Origin: an uncultured Alphaproteobacteria bacterium
GTDB lineage: Bacteria; Pseudomonadota; Alphaproteobacteria; Minwuiales; Minwuiaceae
Reading direction: 5' to 3'
Assembly: GCA_913064755.1 (NCBI GenBank)
Contig: CAJYBQ010000185.1
Span: 1 to 6,699, forward strand
Length of the DNA stretch: 6,699 nt
The position numbers and the translations under genes are program-made. Each line of letters starts with the position of its first letter. Positions within the stretch are counted from its first letter, which is position 1. Positions 6,052 to 6,699 of the stretch are shown here, in pieces. The notes beneath the pieces were generated by a model. That model did no database searches and had not been told where the DNA came from. It saw only the letters and a list, made by a program, of their open reading frames with translations.

Positions 6052-6699
6052 GCCGCGCTTTCCTGTCCGGGATCGCTGGCCGGTCCGCCCATCAGCAGGC
6101 CGATCTCCGCCACCGTGACATCCGCGCTTGCACGTACATCGGACAGGTGACCGTTGGCCAGGACGGCAAAGCGGTCACAGATGGAAAGCAATTCGTCCAG
6201 GTCCTGCGAGATGATCAGTATCGCCGCCCCGGCACGGGCCAACTGGTCCAGCGCAGTGTGAATCTCCGCCGCGGACTTTGCATCGACGCCCCAGGTGGGC
6301 TGGGCCGCGATCAGCACGGTCGGGCCTTGCAGCACCTCCCGCCCGATGACGAATTTCTGCAGGTTGCCGCCGGACAGGCTGCCCGCCTGCCGGGTGACGG
6401 CGGTGGTGGCGACGTTGAAGGCACCGACGATCTCCCGCGCGAACCGGCTCGCGGCACCGAAGTCCAGCAGGCCCCGCCGTTCCAGCTTTCGGCCCCCGCG
6501 CGCCGGAGGCAGCCTGTTCTGGGTCAGCGACTACGCCGCCGCAGCTCCATGGCCCCGGCGCTCATCGAGCATGAGGGACACGCCCACTTTCTGCCGGCGT
6601 GAAGGACACGGGTGCAGCGTCGTTATGCTCGCTATGTCGACGCACCGCTGCCACTGCGCGTCGCGCACCGTGAGGCTGTTGAGGCGCAACTCGGATCCG
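6048..6699 (-). pseudogene. Nucleoside/BMP-type ABC transporter ATPase, C-terminal part, frame broken by TAG
   Basis: From 6530 down to the TGA at 6048 the minus strand encodes about 160 residues of the second nucleotide-binding domain of a YufO/RbsA-like tandem ATPase. It carries the signature loop SLSGGN at 6380-6363 followed by LQKFVIGREV, the degenerate Walker B QPTWGVD at 6302-6282 typical of this subfamily, and ISQDLDELL in the switch region. Upstream the same frame hits TAG at 6533-6531, and the codons between that stop and 6338 contain no ATG, GTG or TTG. Beyond the stop the frame stays open to 6699 and seems to continue the homology: DERRGHG, then four Ala, the stop, then SLTQN, has the spacing of the family motif PEDRxGxG...MSLTxN. 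The stop therefore sits where Met or Leu is expected. The remainder (first ATPase domain, Walker A) is outside the window. A sequence error or a true nonsense mutation are both possible; an insertion breakpoint near 6531 is less likely. Confidence 0.7.

Noticed and set aside
6282..6302. Walker B with Gln in place of the catalytic Glu (QPTWGVD) as a sign of a dead ATPase
   Set aside because: A degenerate second nucleotide-binding site with AAQPT is usual in this BMP/nucleoside transporter subfamily, so it is not a defect.
6531..6533. TAG read through as pyrrolysine
   Set aside because: Nothing in the window supports a pyrrolysine system, ABC ATPases are not known to use it, and a mutation or sequence error is far simpler.
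6693..6698. GGATCC (BamHI site) one base from the window end as a sign of a cloning junction
   Set aside because: A six-base site occurs by chance too readily, and the window edge may be arbitrary; no vector-like sequence is seen.
6612..6699. Plus-strand open frame starting at GTG 6612 with AAGGA at 6602-6606, possibly a new gene
   Set aside because: Only 29 codons are visible, with no recognisable motif and lower G/C at third positions than the competing minus-strand frame, which fits the ATPase.

Overview
The window is GC-rich, tightly packed bacterial chromosome. Strong G/C bias at third codon positions, a HemW-type heme protein and the style of the transporter and catabolic genes suggest an alphaproteobacterium, possibly Rhodospirillales-like. 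That placement is an impression from composition and protein style; no phylogenetic marker here fixes it.

Layout. Positions 2-625 (+) hold the C-terminal half of hemW. Its stop lies three bases from the end of a convergent minus-strand cluster that fills the rest of the window. Read in the direction of transcription (right to left), the cluster holds: the C-terminal part of an ABC-transporter ATPase of the nucleoside/BMP type, whose frame is broken by an in-frame TAG (6048 to the window edge); two intact inner-membrane permeases of the same transporter (6051-4978 and 4978-4058); an agmatine-deiminase-family protein (3995-2979); a short-chain dehydrogenase resembling human DHRS6/BDH2 (2926-2186); and an AMP-forming acyl-CoA ligase (2149-629). 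Spacings are a 4-bp overlap, a 1-bp overlap, then gaps of 62, 52 and 36 bp, which suggests one operon. No gene-free stretch exceeds 100 bp, and I saw no RNA genes, CRISPR arrays or clear terminators.

How the genes may work together. A BMP/nucleoside-type importer followed by a deiminase-fold protein, an NAD-type dehydrogenase and a CoA ligase looks like an uptake-and-catabolism module for a small, probably nitrogen-containing compound. The substrate cannot be read from the sequence. The most notable point is that the agmatine-deiminase homologue has lost the nucleophilic cysteine (His in its place) and the Asp of the GHVD motif, while keeping the Asp, Glu and His of the rest of the active site. 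It is therefore either a pseudoenzyme or does different chemistry. The second point of interest is the broken ATPase beside two intact, translationally coupled permease genes.
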